From Dermatemys mawii (taxonomy: Eukaryota > Chordata > Testudines > Dermatemydidae), in assembly GCA_007922305.1 (NCBI GenBank), contig ML677334.1, forward strand, positions 55,602,720 through 55,666,719: a DNA stretch of 64,000 bases. Reading direction: 5' to 3'. The position numbers and the translations under genes were made by a program. Below the pieces are notes generated by a model that saw only the letters and a program-made list of their open reading frames with translations, was not told the origin of the DNA and searched no databases. Within the stretch, counting starts at the first letter, position 1. Each line of letters opens with the position of its first letter. Of this stretch, positions 25,801 through 38,504 are shown in pieces.

Positions 25801-26249
25801 AAGGAAATTAGCTGTATTAAAAGTAACATATACCACTATTTGTTCCAGATTAGATGGAAAACCCCCAGTCATCTTCATTTAGTTTCTTTGCAAAAGGAGC
25901 ACATTATAATGGAGCTAATTGTCTGCACTGACTCCACTTATAGTTTCTAGGTGAAGTTTAACGTATAATTTGGGAGACTGCCTCTCACCCTCTGGGTGAT
26001 GCCATGCAGTTGTAATTAGCATCTGTGCTTGAGTTAATAGCTCAGTAGAGCTAAACAAGGGAGAAGGACAACTCATATAAAACACCATCAGCTGTGGAGG
26101 ATTTATGTCCATACTTAAATCCAACAAATCCAAGCTTTGTTGATATCTGGGACACACTTCAAGGCTCACACAGTTTCTTGGGCTTTTCATGATGGGTTGG
26201 ATTGAATGCTATGGGACAGTCGGATGACAGATATTCTTTTTGAGGGGAT
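22863..26249. other. Intergenic; unexplained open stretches near 24.7-25.3 kb
   Basis: A repeat relic lies at about 23530-23585. From 24570 to 25275 the DNA is GC-richer and open on both strands (for example minus 24912-24685, and 25228-24893 with 111 codons). A run of A residues starts at 25327, so this could be a retroelement or processed copy, but no protein family was recognised. Confidence 0.4.
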
Positions 26250-26830
26250 TTGTGATAAGGTGGGACTCACCACTCAGGCACCTCCTGCTGGCTGTCATAG
26301 GAATTAGCTTTGCTGACCAGGGCACCTTCCTCTGGCAGTGCCTCACTGCCGTCACTTTCATTTCAGGACTCGTGCCACTCACAGGAGTGCAGCATCCTTT
26401 TCAGTGACACTACCCTGGGGCTGTGCCACACTCTGTGTTCTCCCCTTCAGGGAACCTGCGATCTCCATCCAGCCACTACCTCAGTCCTTTGTCCACTTCC
26501 CATGTGACTCCAGCACTCTTTTCTGCCAGTACCTCAGGGCCTCAGCGAGCCTCTCTCTAGCTCCTCCAGTCCCTGGTTGCAGCACTGAATTGTCCCATGT
26601 GCTGGGGCTCCTTACTCCTGCTAAGAGTCTGGTCCTCTCCCCTCAAGCTCCAGTCAGTTACTGAACTCTGCTCTGCCCTGTGGCCTGTTTTATATGAGCC
26701 TGCCAGGCCATGACTGGCTACTCCTCTCAGCCCTTTTCTAATCGGCTGCCTCCAGCACAGCCTCTCTAGGGCTGCTTTTAACCTTTTTTATGCCAGGACT
26801 GAATAAATTGCTACTTTAAAGTTTGAGACA
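26250..26830. repeat. Probable solo LTR, boundaries uncertain
   Basis: This is a GC-rich block beginning near TGTGATAAGGTGGGACTCAC, with a late 'gttttatatgagcctgcc' and an AATAAA at about 26801. The style and length fit an LTR of the kind seen at 40138-40899, but target duplication and exact ends were not found. Confidence 0.4.
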
Positions 26831-27706
26831 CAGGTTTGGTTTCGGAGAGGGCAAGTGAATCTGGTACTGTGGGTATGTATCATTGGTGCTATATTCTAAT
26901 TTTGAACAGGCTGCTGAAGTCTTGGACAAGTGATTTTGAAAACAAACCTAAAAGACAGAACAAAATACAATCCTGGAGGAGCAGTCAACTGCAGCCACAA
27001 TTTTTAGTATTTGCCTTACTTCAGGTAAAACAAAGCTTGTCAGACCATAGGATCTCTGCTAATCCAGTGACCAAAAAACAAGTGAGCAATTGCCTGTCGA
27101 ATGGTTTGCATTTAACACAGTTTAAAATGTCATGATGCTCTTCTGGAGGAGGAGAAGGAGAGAGAGTGTATATGCAGCAGGATAGCAGTAGACTATTTCA
27201 GTTTGGTTTTGTCTTACAGGAGTAGAAATAGCACATTTCAAGCTGCTTGGTGGTTGCTTATGGCAGTGGGAATGCCCCCAACACTCTCTTTGGCTGCTCA
27301 GAAATGAGACTTACTATGCAAGGACACAAGCTATTAACAAAAGAAGAAGTGCTTTACTTCTTAGTCAATCTTCAGGGTTTCTGCAATACTAGAGCACTTT
27401 CCCTATTTAATTAATACAGGGACATCTAGGATGGGCAAAGGCAATAGCTTGAAGTAGACATATTAATCACACCTAAAGAAACCTCCTCTGTACAAAACGC
27501 AAACATATGTGCATAAAACCTTAACTTACGCCTTGAGTATTTCCCTAAAATCTCCAAAATATCTTATGCAGTTAATTAAACTCATCTGGACCAGGCTAAT
27601 ACAGTAAAATGTTAGAGTTACAAACTAACCATTCACCTCATTTGGAACCAGAAGTACACAATCAGGCAGCAGCAGTGACAAAAATAGAAAAAAAAAAGTG
27701 CAAATG
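26831..27706. other. Intergenic, nothing recognised
   Basis: The sequence is AT-rich, with no gene or clear repeat. Confidence 0.5.
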
Positions 27707-27912
27707 TAACACCAACAGACCCCCTCGTTGGTGTGCAGGATCGAACCTTGGACCTCTGGAGCTAAATGCATGAGCTTCTACCACATAACAAAAAGCTATG
27801 TGCTGCTAGCTGAAAGTGTAGAGCAGATTCATTACTCTCTCTCTAAGTGGTCTTGGTGCCACTTGATGGGACAGAACACCATACCCTGGAGGTGTGTGGG
27901 TTATGCTAATAC
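27707..27912 (-). repeat. Dispersed repeat containing a tRNA-like A/B-box module
   Basis: On the minus strand the copy reads TATGTGGTAGAAGCTCATG (A-box-like) and, about 25 bases later, AAGGTTCGATCCTG (B-box-like), the spacing of a tRNA-derived promoter. The plus-strand ends, TGTAACACCAACAG and 'gtgtgtgggttatg', are loosely inverted. The tRNA-like part lies at one end with about 150 bp before it, so SINE versus terminal-repeat element is unresolved. Confidence 0.55.
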
Positions 27913-28940
27913 AGTACTGTGATAAATGTAAACTACTAAAGAAATAAAGGGAGAATTAAAAAAAGATTTGACAGGGTAAGGAAACTTTCGGTGCTTGTTT
28001 CATTTAAATTAAGATGGTTAAAGGTAGCAATTTCTTCTGCATAGTAAAGTTTCAAAACTGTATTAAGTCAGTGTTCAGTTGTAAACTTTTGAAAGAACAA
28101 CCATAACCTTTTGTTCAGTGTCATGAACGTTTCAGAGCTATAAACAACCTCCATTCCCAAGGTGTTCGTAACTCTGAGGCTCTGTTGTACTCTTGAAAGA
28201 CTTTCTTCTACCATACCCATCAGCCTCAGTGCCCAGTAATGGCCGGCAACTCTAAGTCATGGTTTTCAGCTTGACATCAGTCTCTCCTTGTACAGTAGTT
28301 CCCAAGAATCCCATGACTAAGCCAGACTTGGGAAACTGAGTTTCAACCAAAATGTACAAAACCCTTCCCTCCAGTACCTGCGGACAGCACTCTGCAGGGA
28401 AGAGCCCTGTTCCCAGGGGTACCAATGCCCATGCTGCCCTACTCTTGCCCTCAGCCATGTGAGCTTAGGGAAAGTAATCACTGCAGGGGGTTACCCAGAA
28501 ATTAAGCCCTCAGCAGCAGAAACAGTCAGTCACAGAAGGACCTATGCACCCTCTGAGATCATCAGTCCCCAGCAGCTTTTTACTGCTTTCTGGATGTTCT
28601 TTCCCCTCCGCTATATGCCTGTTCACTCCAAGTCCCATCTCCATCACAATCTTTTTACTTGGATCTCACTTTGCTTGCCTTCCATGTGACCCTCCTTCTG
28701 CCCTGTATTCTTTTCTCCTATTAACCTTTCTTCACTCACTCAGTGTCCCTCTCTCTCCCTTTTGCTATCTGTTTAGCTAATCCCCTTTCAAACAACAAAG
28801 TATAAAAAAACCCCAAAACCATACAACTTGAAACAAAATCAGCAAAAAATCATAAAACTAATGATGTTTGCAACTCATCACATTGCTTGCGCTGCTTGTG
28901 AGTTTTATCCTGTCTCCCTCAACCATGTCCCTGTCTGGAC
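27913..28940. other. Intergenic, no gene seen
   Basis: The sequence is mixed in composition with no family match. An A-rich patch lies near 28800-28850. Confidence 0.5.
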
Positions 28941-29010
28941 TATCAGAATGTAAGGTCTTCAGGGCAGAAGTTGTCCCTGACTTTACTACACAGTGAGGTT
29001 CTGTTTTCAG
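28941..29010 (+). repeat. MIR/CR1-type SINE tail
   Basis: The stretch reads GTAAGGTCTTCAGGGCAGAA, 'gtccctgactttactacaca' and GTGAGGTTCTG, like the tails at 33905 and 63235. Confidence 0.55.
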
Positions 29011-29044
29011 CTGGTGTTCCTAGATGCTACCATAATACAAGTAT

Positions 29045-29180
29045 CCGAGGGGCAGCCGTGTTTGTTGTTTTTGTGGATACAGATTAAGAGTCTGAATAAG
29101 TGTGGGGGTTTACCCACGAAAGCTTATGCCCAAATAAATCTGTTAGTCTTTAAGGTGCCGCTGGACTCCTCGCTGTTTTT
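29045..29180. repeat. Copy of the 'CACGAAAGCTTATGC' repeat family
   Basis: It reads GGGGCAGCCGTGTTTGTTG, 'tttacccacgaaagcttatg', CAAATAAATCTGTTAGTC and 'tttaaggtgccgctggactcc'. It is the same family as the arms at 22217-22664, and a compact version of both ends together. Confidence 0.75.
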
Positions 29181-30769
29181 ACCATAATACAAATAATCAT
29201 AAATAATACCACCACCCCATCAACATGCATATCAAGCTAATTCAGCCAGTTGTCTGAGATGTCTTCTCCCTTATTTCTGTCCCACCATTTGGATAGTTTG
29301 CTGTCATACTGTTATAGGTATCACTTCAAGATAGAGTTCTGGAGGAAGGATGACTCTTCTGGGATGTAATGGTCCTTTTAGCACCGCTCTCGCTCTCAGC
29401 TATAATTTAATGCCCAACCCTAGGCAACCTGCTGTCTATTAAATACATGACACCATTCACATCAGTTCCCAATTATTGGTCAGCACTTAGGGGAAATACT
29501 ATTCCTATTGCCAGTCATATCACTCAGCCTTGCTAGGAACTCAAACAACTCTTCATGGCAGCTCATTATGACTCCCTTTGTTGCATCTTTCTGCTTTGTA
29601 GCATTTTTCAGGGTAGAACTCATCTTTAATAAGGCAAGAGGTAAAAATCAAAGCATTGGTCAGTTTTAAGTTGAGCAGGGAGTTATTCTTTCCTAAGATT
29701 ACACGGAGATCAACTTCTCTGGCTCTCCTGCGGATGTCTTCCGTTGGAATTTTAACAATGTGATGTACAGAATGTGTGTACTTAAGACCTCACCCTTTAT
29801 ATATCAAAATCTGCATGTGTATTTCTAGAACATTGAGTAACATAACACGGAACCCTTGTCTACCTGGGAGAAAAATTCCATTCCCCAAAGAGAATCTAGA
29901 CTGACGCTTACTTATAAGGCTGAGGATTCAGGGAACCTTCCTTATTCTCTTGCTGTAAGCAACCATTTCATTTCCCTGTACATACAACCTCTCTCCTTAA
30001 ACAATCTGACTGCGAGTGAGCCACCATTTTATGCCAGCTAGCAATGTAGTGTTACCAGTAATTGCAAAAGCCATTAATAAGGGGGTGGGGGGAAGCAAAA
30101 AACACAAAAGGGAATAAATACTGTATATAGCCTGAAGGATTTTCCCTCCCACACATATGATTCACTGTTGTTCCTTGCCTCACTAGGGAAAATGTTGTCC
30201 TGCTGAAAATATACCTCAGAGGCAACTCTGCCTCAGAGACATCACATATGCATATTGATAACATACACCGTGTAGTGCCTAGAGATGTTTTTAACGAGGC
30301 ATGCTGAAACGTAACAACAACTTTCTCTCTCTTCTCCTTCTGTGCACCACAGATGATTTTTAAATAGGTTTCCTGGTGGTCCTTTTCCCTTGTGAGAAAG
30401 AAAAAAAGATGCCACAGACAAAGAATGTGAATGGCAGGAGCTGAGAGGAATGACTTTCCATCCTCCACATTTTGACCAAGTCTGGGTGAGGGAATTCCCT
30501 TCAAACCTCCAAATCAGCTTGTCCAGTTTTCCTTACCACTACTCAGAACCACACATAGACTTTTCACTCAAGTTATAAACAGATATCCAGAAGAAAAGAC
30601 CTCTCCCCTCCCCAGTGTATGTATTTATTTTGTGATTGAGAACAAGAGATGGGAAGCACTAAACTGGAACAGTTTTTTGTTCTGGCAAGTGCAGGAGGAA
30701 CATTTCAATTTTCTTGATGTCACCTTACCTGCTGTGTGGCCATTTTCCATTAACATGCCGCTGAAAATC
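29181..30769. other. Intergenic, no gene seen
   Basis: A minus-strand open stretch at 30504-30052 (150 codons) has no recognisable domain and is judged chance. Confidence 0.5.
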
Positions 30770-30905
30770 ACTTTATATTATCGTAGTACCCAAAGGTCCT
30801 AATCTGGCTCAGAGCCTCACTATGTTAGGTGTTGTACAAAAGCATAGGAAGATGTGGTGTCTGCTTGGAAGAACTTTGTGTAAGGAAGGTGAATCTGGTA
30901 CATTC
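30770..30905 (-). repeat. MIR/CR1-type SINE tail, antisense
   Basis: The plus strand shows ATTATCGTAGTACCCAAAGG, 'ctcagagcctcactatgtta' and GGTGTTGTACAAAAGCATAG, the complement of the tail repeats elsewhere. Confidence 0.65.
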
Positions 30906-32070
30906 ATCAGCATAGTAGATACCCATTAATACATCTGAGTAAAAGGTATTTGGTGGCAATCAAAGAGCACAGTTTACATTTTAGAATGGACAGAAGAGAA
31001 ATGGCTTTCTGCGCAGGAGGACTGCACTGTGACGGGCATCCTCTGCTACATTCATTAAGAACCACCTATTGACTCTATAGATATATTGACATTCGAGATC
31101 TGTAATGCATCATCTTCAAGTGGCTAAAAACAAAGTCTCAACTTTCTCCTTCTTCTAAGCTATTGAACAAATTGAGTTAAATTGCTTTGTAGTATTATGG
31201 GTAACCATACTTGTGAAATGCTAGAATTAGGTGCCCAACCAATGGGATTACAGAGAACACCAGGGAAGAAATTACACCATATATTGTTTCTTAAAATGGA
31301 TACTTCCAAAACCTAGGTAGGAAAATTTATTCAAGCTTGCTTGAAAGTTTCCTGCCTTTGAGTAATAAGACCCATTATAATAGGTGCCTGGGGACATAAC
31401 CAGGCTTGTCAGTCACTGGCAGCAAGAGAATGCACCATTCTGTCCAGCTGTGACAAATACCACAGTCAGGATAATTCTATCATATTTTCTTAAGTTAGTG
31501 ATTTTGCTAACTATGCTTTGAAAAGGACAATAGTTTATCCTACTGCTGAGGAGATGAAATGAACCAGAATCTTTGAATGTCAATTACCATCTCTTTCTGA
31601 CTCCAGATGATCCCAGTGTAGGCCAGATCTAGGGACTTCATTGCTCAAAGAAAGGAAATTTTCCCATACGTTAACCTATTCTCCATCATGCTAATGTACA
31701 CAGATCCATTACAGTAGGCTTTTCACAGCACAGTGCCTGCAGGGTAGGAAGTAGGATCATATTTTAAACTATGGACATCCAAAAGTGAGGTAAATTATAC
31801 ACATTTCATCTTCCCCTTACTAAGGCACAAAAGCTTAGAGAAGACTTCTGCGAAAAATGGCATTGGATGGAAATTGAATGACCAATTTGTAGAATTTGGT
31901 GAGCTGATGGCAGGTGGCCACTTGACAGACCTCATGACAGGAGACATAGGACTTCTCTGCCAATTACATTGTCAGTGCTCCTAAGAATTTGGACTGAGAC
32001 TTGACAGCAGGAAGGAAGATATTTCTTCAGTTTTTTGAGTTTGCTTTGGGAATGAATGCTCAAGTAGAAT
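30906..32070. other. Intergenic, nothing recognised
   Basis: No conserved frame or repeat with ends was seen. Confidence 0.5.
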
Positions 32071-32190
32071 TGTTGTAGCAGTATTGGTCCCAGGATATTA
32101 AAAAGACAAAGTGGGTGAGATAATATCTTTTATTGGATCATCTTCTGTTAGTGAGAGGCAAGCTTTCTGAGTTCTCACAGAGCTCTTCTC
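32071..32190 (+). repeat. Dispersed repeat, same family as 4098-4228
   Basis: It reads GTAGCAGTATTGGTCCCAGG, then 'atattaaaaagacaaagtgg' and ATATCTTTTATTGGATCATC, and ends AGAGCTCTTCT. Confidence 0.75.
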
Positions 32191-32582
32191 TGTTAGTTTT
32201 GAGGACCACCTTGTGGGTGGAATCAGGACCAAGTTAAGGTTGGTAGGTCATGTATCTGTGCATTTCTTACCTTAACATATTTTAAGCACATCCTTAACTC
32301 TGAACTTCTGTGTTCATAATGCTTGGTTTGGGGATAGTTACATCACTGTAATAATTTTTCCCTTAAGTACTAAGACATAGTCTCTCTCTAAACTCCATTT
32401 TAATGTACCATTTTGCCGGAGAATTTCCTTAAGTTTTTAAAAATTAAAAACACTTAAACATTAAACATTTTCTACACTAATGCTAAACAAGAAACCCAAA
32501 AGGAATGCTTTGTGCAATATTTCTAATGATTTGAATATATGTAATATCAACTTTAAGTAATTTTTAAAATTTTACACTTTTA
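32191..32582. other. Intergenic, nothing recognised
   Basis: AT-rich sequence; nothing was recognised. Confidence 0.5.
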
Positions 32583-32687
32583 AAGCCAGATTTACTAGTA
32601 CTCCAAAGCAGGGCAAAGCAGCCAGAGAGAACAAGCCAGTTAACTTGGTTTTACAGCTGCTTTGCATTGCTAGTAAATCTGGCCCTT
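32583..32687. mobile_element. Small palindromic MITE-like element
   Basis: The left arm GCCAGATTTACTAGTACTC...AAAGCAG is mirrored by the right arm, whose inverse reads GCCAGATTTACTAGCAATGC...AAAGCAG. It is about 105 bp and non-coding. Confidence 0.6.
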
Positions 32688-33744
32688 ATTTTCCAGGTGA
32701 CTTACTGCTTTGCAGGGCAGTGTAAGTGAAATTTGTACTACATGAAGTGGAAGGCAGGAAAAGCTCAGTCCTTGAGTTCCATTGTCTCTGTGCTCTAAGG
32801 GCTCTGCATAAACTCCCGCCTCAGTTTTCCCAGCAATTTTATCCTTGTTATACACTAGAGCCAAGGCCTCTCACGCTTTGGCATTGGCAGTCTGTGTTGA
32901 ATCCAGTGCCCCCCCATCTACTGCCAGAGAGGAGACATGACATCTGAGTTCTGCAGTTAGGAGTATAGCTGCTGGTGTGTGCTCTAGGGACTCAGGCATG
33001 ATTTTCCAACTGATACGCTGCCCTTCCAGCACACCTCAGGGAGATGGGGGAGGGGCAGCCAATCATCCCTGAAGCTAGCTGGCCTCAGTGAGTTACTCTG
33101 TAAAGGGTTGGAGCAGGAGTCACATGCCTTTCCTTTTCACCTCTGGCAAAAAGGGAAGCCTTCAGGGGCCCCAGCTGCTGCTGCAAACCACTCAGAAGAG
33201 GAGGAGGCACTGAGGGGACAGTCTCTTAAAGACAATCAGCCCTGTGATAGGGCTGACAATTAGACAGTCACTGTACTGAACTGGATTATTATTCAGAAGC
33301 CTGAAGCAAACGTTCCAATTTTTTTCAAAAATCCTTTGCAGCTGGGAGGTCTGGCTGACCCCCAGGCTGCTGGGGAGGTGCAGAAACCTGGAGGAGCCCT
33401 CAGGAGGGACGTCCAAGGCATGAGGCATTCCTCTGCTGCCAGTGTCTGACAGGCCCAGCTCTGCCCCCAAGAGGCAAGCTTGGCTGGCTGAACTACCCAC
33501 TGTAACAGATCTGTGGACCTTAGCACGAAAAAGAAAAACAAAACAAACATTAATTTGGCTCATTAACTAAAGAGGTCACACAAATATGCTGCACTGTAAT
33601 AGCAATCACTTCTGTTTAATGCTGTGTTAGCTGGTTGGTTTCACATTTATATTTGTTTGTTAAAGTTCTCTCACTTGTGTGGTGTGTAGTTTATTTTCTT
33701 GACAACTTTTTGTTAATTATCTTAGGGCCTTGGGACAGAGGATG
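32688..33744. other. Intergenic, nothing recognised
   Basis: A GC-richer patch at 33330-33500 carries a minus-strand open stretch (33563-33192) without a known domain. Confidence 0.45.
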
Positions 33745-34012
33745 GGCTTGTATTTATGGCACTGAATTGAGACCCAAATGATCTAGAGTGCTTCAGATAC
33801 AAACTTCTTGTGTGACCTTGGGGAAATCACTTTCCCTCTGTGTCCCCCAGTTCCCAATCTTCTGTTTATATGTTTTATACTTGTCTCCTACCCTTTGTCT
33901 AGCTTGTCTATTTAGGCTGTATGGTCTTCAGAGCAAGGGCTCTCTTCCACTATATTCAAACTTCTAGCACAGTGAGGTTCTGATATTGCTCAAGTGTGCC
34001 TCAATAATGGAT
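33745..34012 (+). repeat. MIR/CORE-SINE copy with extended tail
   Basis: It reads TTGTGTGACCTTGGGGAAAT, 'cactttccctctgtgtcccc' and then GTCTATTTAGGCTGTATGGT and GCACAGTGAGGTTCTGA. The order is SINE core followed by the common tail. Confidence 0.75.
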
Positions 34013-36376
34013 TTAGAATTTGTGTGTGTTACATTATGTGTAGACTTGTATTCATGTTCCGGGAGAGCTCAGTCACACAACTTTGTATCCCCCCTAGATA
34101 GTGAGATCAGTCAGATGGCTAGCATACTGTGTAGTTTTCATTAAGAGGGTCATTTAAGGAGCCGATATTTTATCAAAGGGAAAATAGTATTTGACTGACA
34201 TTGTTTCATTAGATAATACATCTAATGTTTATTTGCTTTACCTTTGGCTATGTCATTTCTGGATATAGTCTGCACATATTGACCTGCACATATATACATA
34301 TATACACACACACATTGTAAAATATAATGCAACTCTCCTAAGTATTATTCATGCGTGCATTAACCAATATCACTACAGCTCCTATGCACAGTTGCTGAGA
34401 TTAGAGTATTTTTTCACTTTAAAAAGGAAAAACATGTAGATCTATATAGGCAGTTACTGGCACTGATTTGAGTGAGGGTTTGTGTGTTTAAGACATGGGT
34501 ATTTATTAACCTAACTTCTTTGTCCATACAAGGACTGCTCAGAAATCAATTTGTGAAAGTCCTTGTGGGGAGAGGGAGGAGGAGGAGAAGAGGAAGGTTG
34601 GTGAAAGAAACAAGAAGGTCTTGAAGCTAATGACCCACATAAACAGCATTTAATATATTTAGCAAATGATACTAACACAGATCAAAAAATTGAAGAGGGA
34701 GAAGGAGCAAATACAGTCTTTGACTGGGAAGTTATTGAATATTTATAGTCGGAGTACAGATAGTTAAAGGGAGGAAAAAGGATAAAAGGGACGTGACAAA
34801 TATCCTGGCTCTGACACAAACATCGTTCACCTCATTACTCATGTTCACTACCGCATTAGCCCAGTCCTATTCCCTTTGAAGTAAACAGGAGAAGGATCAG
34901 ACATAGTGAATGAAGAGCTGCTTTCCACAAGCAGCAGGAACAACTAACCTGTGGTCCAGGAGACAGCACACTCAGCTGCCTCCTTTCAGGTCACATTTCC
35001 TTACACCCCTGTTAACCCTCCTTCCCCCTACGACACTGTGCCACCACACTACCCCCGACTATGACTCCATGTTAAAAGCATGATCTAGAGCTCATTATGC
35101 TATTTACGGTATATTAATCAGTGATGGAGCGTGGTTTAATTTTTAACAGTATGACCTTTCGATACACAAATACAAGGCATAAGAGAACAAGTTGAACTAA
35201 ATGACGTAGCATGTGACCTTCAGGGTAAGCTTAGGGAGGGCCACTATCTGATACCCTGACTCCCACTGAGACATCCCTTCCTTGGATTCTAGAACAGCTT
35301 GTGATGTGTAAGGGAGTGCAATAGGAGTGGCAGAATTTGACCCAATTGCAATGTGCCCATGGCCTGTCTCAGGTCTTTTGATACCTCCACTGCCAACCAA
35401 AAATCAAGAAGTGCAAAGACAACTGAAATTGTTTTAATTAATCTCATCAGAGATCTTTAAAAATATCACTAAAAGCCTAGGCTCAGTTAAAATTGGGTTC
35501 TTATTTTATCCAAACTACTTTGCCCTTCTCTAGTAAAGATAATCTGTCTTTACATTACTAACCAGAGTACTGGAACTGAATGGTTTTTACATCATTGTGA
35601 TTAACAGCAGATCTGAGTTAGTTTAGAAAACAAAGATCAAAGCCCTGCACCAATACTGATACTACCATATCAACTGGAAAAAATATTAGCCTGTTTTGTT
35701 TGCTTTTTCAGTCAGATGACACAGGTGAGCAAGCTCAGTGGGGTGAATTTTGAAGGCCGTGTGCCAGAGGTAAAGTATATACACAAATAAATTCCGGTAA
35801 GAAATACCAGGATATGTGCACATGGCTTCTGAGCACCATTACCCTAGTATGACAGGTCATTCTGGGAACAATCTATGCTTGGAGTATGCAGCATATACTA
35901 TCAAGACTAAATCTTGCCATCATTTAGTATCAGGTGTTATGATGGTAGTAACAGGTATAAAAGGGAGGAAAGGTATGTGAGCTGTTAATCACCACGTTGT
36001 CATTTTAGCTGTAGTTTATAATAAACAAAGGTTTTCACCTTTACAGGTTCTGCTCAACTCTGGAACTATAAATCTGGAGTACACAGAGGACATCAAATTT
36101 CTTGGGGTCAGGTAAAATGTTCGGCCTAGTCAAATATTGGGAACAGATGTGTCCAATTTAATGAAGGAGAATGTCCCATAGAGTGCAAAGGGCTGGAATA
36201 TCTAATGACAAATAATGTGTGTCACTTGCAAAAAAAAAACAAACAAAAAAAACCCAAAAAAACCCCAAACTGTTGTAAACAGGGAAATAAAGAAAAAAGG
36301 TAAAAGAGAAGGAGAGGAAAATAGAGACAATACGTGAAGAGGGGTTGTGGGGAGAAGTGATATGGGAATGTGTGTA
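34013..36376. other. Intergenic; LTR-like promoter/poly(A) pair near 36.0 kb
   Basis: A TA/CA-rich run lies near 34285-34315. TATAAAAG at 35956-35963 followed by AATAAA at 36020-36025 resembles the U3-R part of an LTR, but no ends were found. An A-rich run lies at 36229-36268. Confidence 0.4.
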
Positions 36377-36450
36377 AGCTTGAAAGTGTGTCTTTCACCA
36401 TCAGAAATTGGTCCAGTAAAAGACATTACCTCACACATCTTGCCTCACCT
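36377..36450 (-). repeat. Partial copy, family of 4098-4228, antisense
   Basis: It reads CTTTCACCATCAGAAATTGG, TCCAGTAAAAGACATTACCT and 'cacacatcttgcctcacc'. Confidence 0.65.
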
Positions 36451-37904
36451 AAAACAAGTCATATGGGTTTCACCAGAAGGGTACTTTCTATTGAAAGAGT
36501 CATCTTTAAATATATATAACGAGTTCCTAACTATATTTGACCGACTGCACTACTTTAAATACTGTACTACTACAACATAATATGGAAGGGGCATATTTTG
36601 TGAAGGATTCAGGACACAAAGCATTAAATCCAGGTACATGCAATTTATTTGATGCAGTTGTGATTTATATAAACATGGTTGTAGATTAAATGTGTTTAGG
36701 TCTGAGTGGCAGACAAGTCAGCAGAGTAGATCAAGAATGACAACATTTAGCCTATATTTCAAATGTCTTCAACTCTTTCAGAGCATGTCACACGAGAGAT
36801 TTTTAGCCATGCTGCAGTTTCTTGGCACCTTAGAAAAGTTGGAATCTGTCTAATTCTGTTTAATGACATACTTATTCTCGTTTCAAATCATTTTCAAACT
36901 AACAAAAGATTTATTTTTTGCCTCATCACTGTATGAAGCTAAAGCTAAAGGAACTGGTGTTACCATAAGGTGGCACAATGTGGCTGTCATTTAAAACAGA
37001 GCAAGCAAAGCTCTCTCACCAACGACAAGTCCTGAGTTCTTCCTGTCTGAGACCGTACAATGTGCATATAGTGAAACAAGTGCAGAAGGCTCTGATGAAG
37101 CTTGGCAAATGCTTCTTGTTTTTACTTATGGTTGCACTGCACCTTGGATATCTCATTGCTTCTGCTTGTTTCTTCCTTTCTCCCACCTCACCAGTTCAGT
37201 GTTTGGTTGCTACAAAGTGAAAGTTTCAAAGCTGGCAGCTCTGTTGAAGAAAAGTTAGTAGTTTTAATGACTCAGGGATGTTGGGGTTTCTTAGGGTTGA
37301 TGTATTCTAGTCAGGAATGATAGACTCTCAGTCATATCCTGCTCTCACCAGCAGCAAGTAGGTGAGCCGGAAAACTGCCTGGCTTTCCCTTTGCTTTTAG
37401 GATGCTGTTGGCCAGGGCAGAATGCCAGGAAGGGTTGTGTCACATTCAATGAAATGGAGCAAGCATCCCAACCAGCACCTGGATTAATCAGTTGAGGGCA
37501 GGCCACAGAATTAAGCTAGCAAACCGTGCCCCTGGCAGGAGTGGTGCATGAGCTGGCAGGATAGCTGGACCCCCCCGAGCACAGAGAGCATTGCCTAGGA
37601 TTCCTGTCCCAAGGCTGAAGAGAGGCAGGACAAAGGCAGAGATAATGCTGGTCAGGATTAGGCTTGGTGCCCAGTTATGTTTGTAGAGTTTCAAATTGTC
37701 CCCACCGTACTATTTTAAAATTGTAATTTTCATAGTCAGTGAGATTCAAATTGGAAAAGCAATCTGAAAAATGCAGTTAATTAATGGGAAGGAAAGAACC
37801 AGCAAATGATAATGTTAAAAGAGCTCTAGAGGTGACTGTAGGCAACAAACTGTATGTGATAAGTCATTCATGAGCGAAAGGATTGGTCAAAAGTAAGGGC
37901 CCTA
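36451..37904. other. Intergenic, nothing recognised
   Basis: No gene or clear repeat was seen. Confidence 0.5.
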
Positions 37905-38105
37905 CCTTAGAATTTAGGACACCTGGATTCAATTCCCTGCTTTTCCACAGACTTCCTCTGTGACCTTGGGCAAGTCCCTTAGCTTCTGTGTCTCAGGTCC
38001 CCATCTGTAAAAATGGAGATAATAGCACTTCCCTACCGTAGACGGCTGCTATGAGGATAAATACGTTAATAAGATTGTGAAGCTCTTTGAGATCTACTGA
38101 CGGAA
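37905..38105 (+). repeat. MIR/CORE-SINE copy
   Basis: It reads CTGTGACCTTGGGCAAGTCC, 'cttagcttctgtgtctcagg', CCCCATCTGTAAAAATGGAG and 'ataatagcacttccctacc', a near-complete MIR core in sense orientation. Confidence 0.9.
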
Positions 38106-38504
38106 AAGCATATTAACACATCCTCTAGTCTGTCAATGGTGTGGAACTGCACAGGTAATAAATCAGTGCAGAATTGGCTTGTTGAGTTTATAATGCAGGA
38201 TGGCAGCAAGCAAAGGCAATTTTGAGTTGCATATTCAGAGGCATCCTAGAGCTGGGAGGTATTAATCTTTCTCTATACATCAGTGTGACCACATCAGTAA
38301 TGCTGCAACGAGCACCAGGTGTCACACAGCCACTAAGACACTGACTAATCTGGAGGAGTTCAGAGATGTGCAAGAAAAATGATCAGAGATCTGGCGGGAT
38401 TGATATATAAAGAGAGCCCATGCATTAAGTGTGTGTGGCTTAGGTGACAGATTATTAAAGAATGAGATGCATAGTGGTTTCTTATCAGGCTCCAGCTTAC
38501 TTGA

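Noticed and set aside
30052..30504. 150-codon minus-strand open stretch
   Set aside because: No domain, no splice context and no codon-like pattern. Chance is likely in AT-rich DNA of this length.
36229..36268. A-rich run as a possible retroposon tail
   Set aside because: It is interrupted by C runs and has no recognisable retroposon body next to it. Treated as low complexity.
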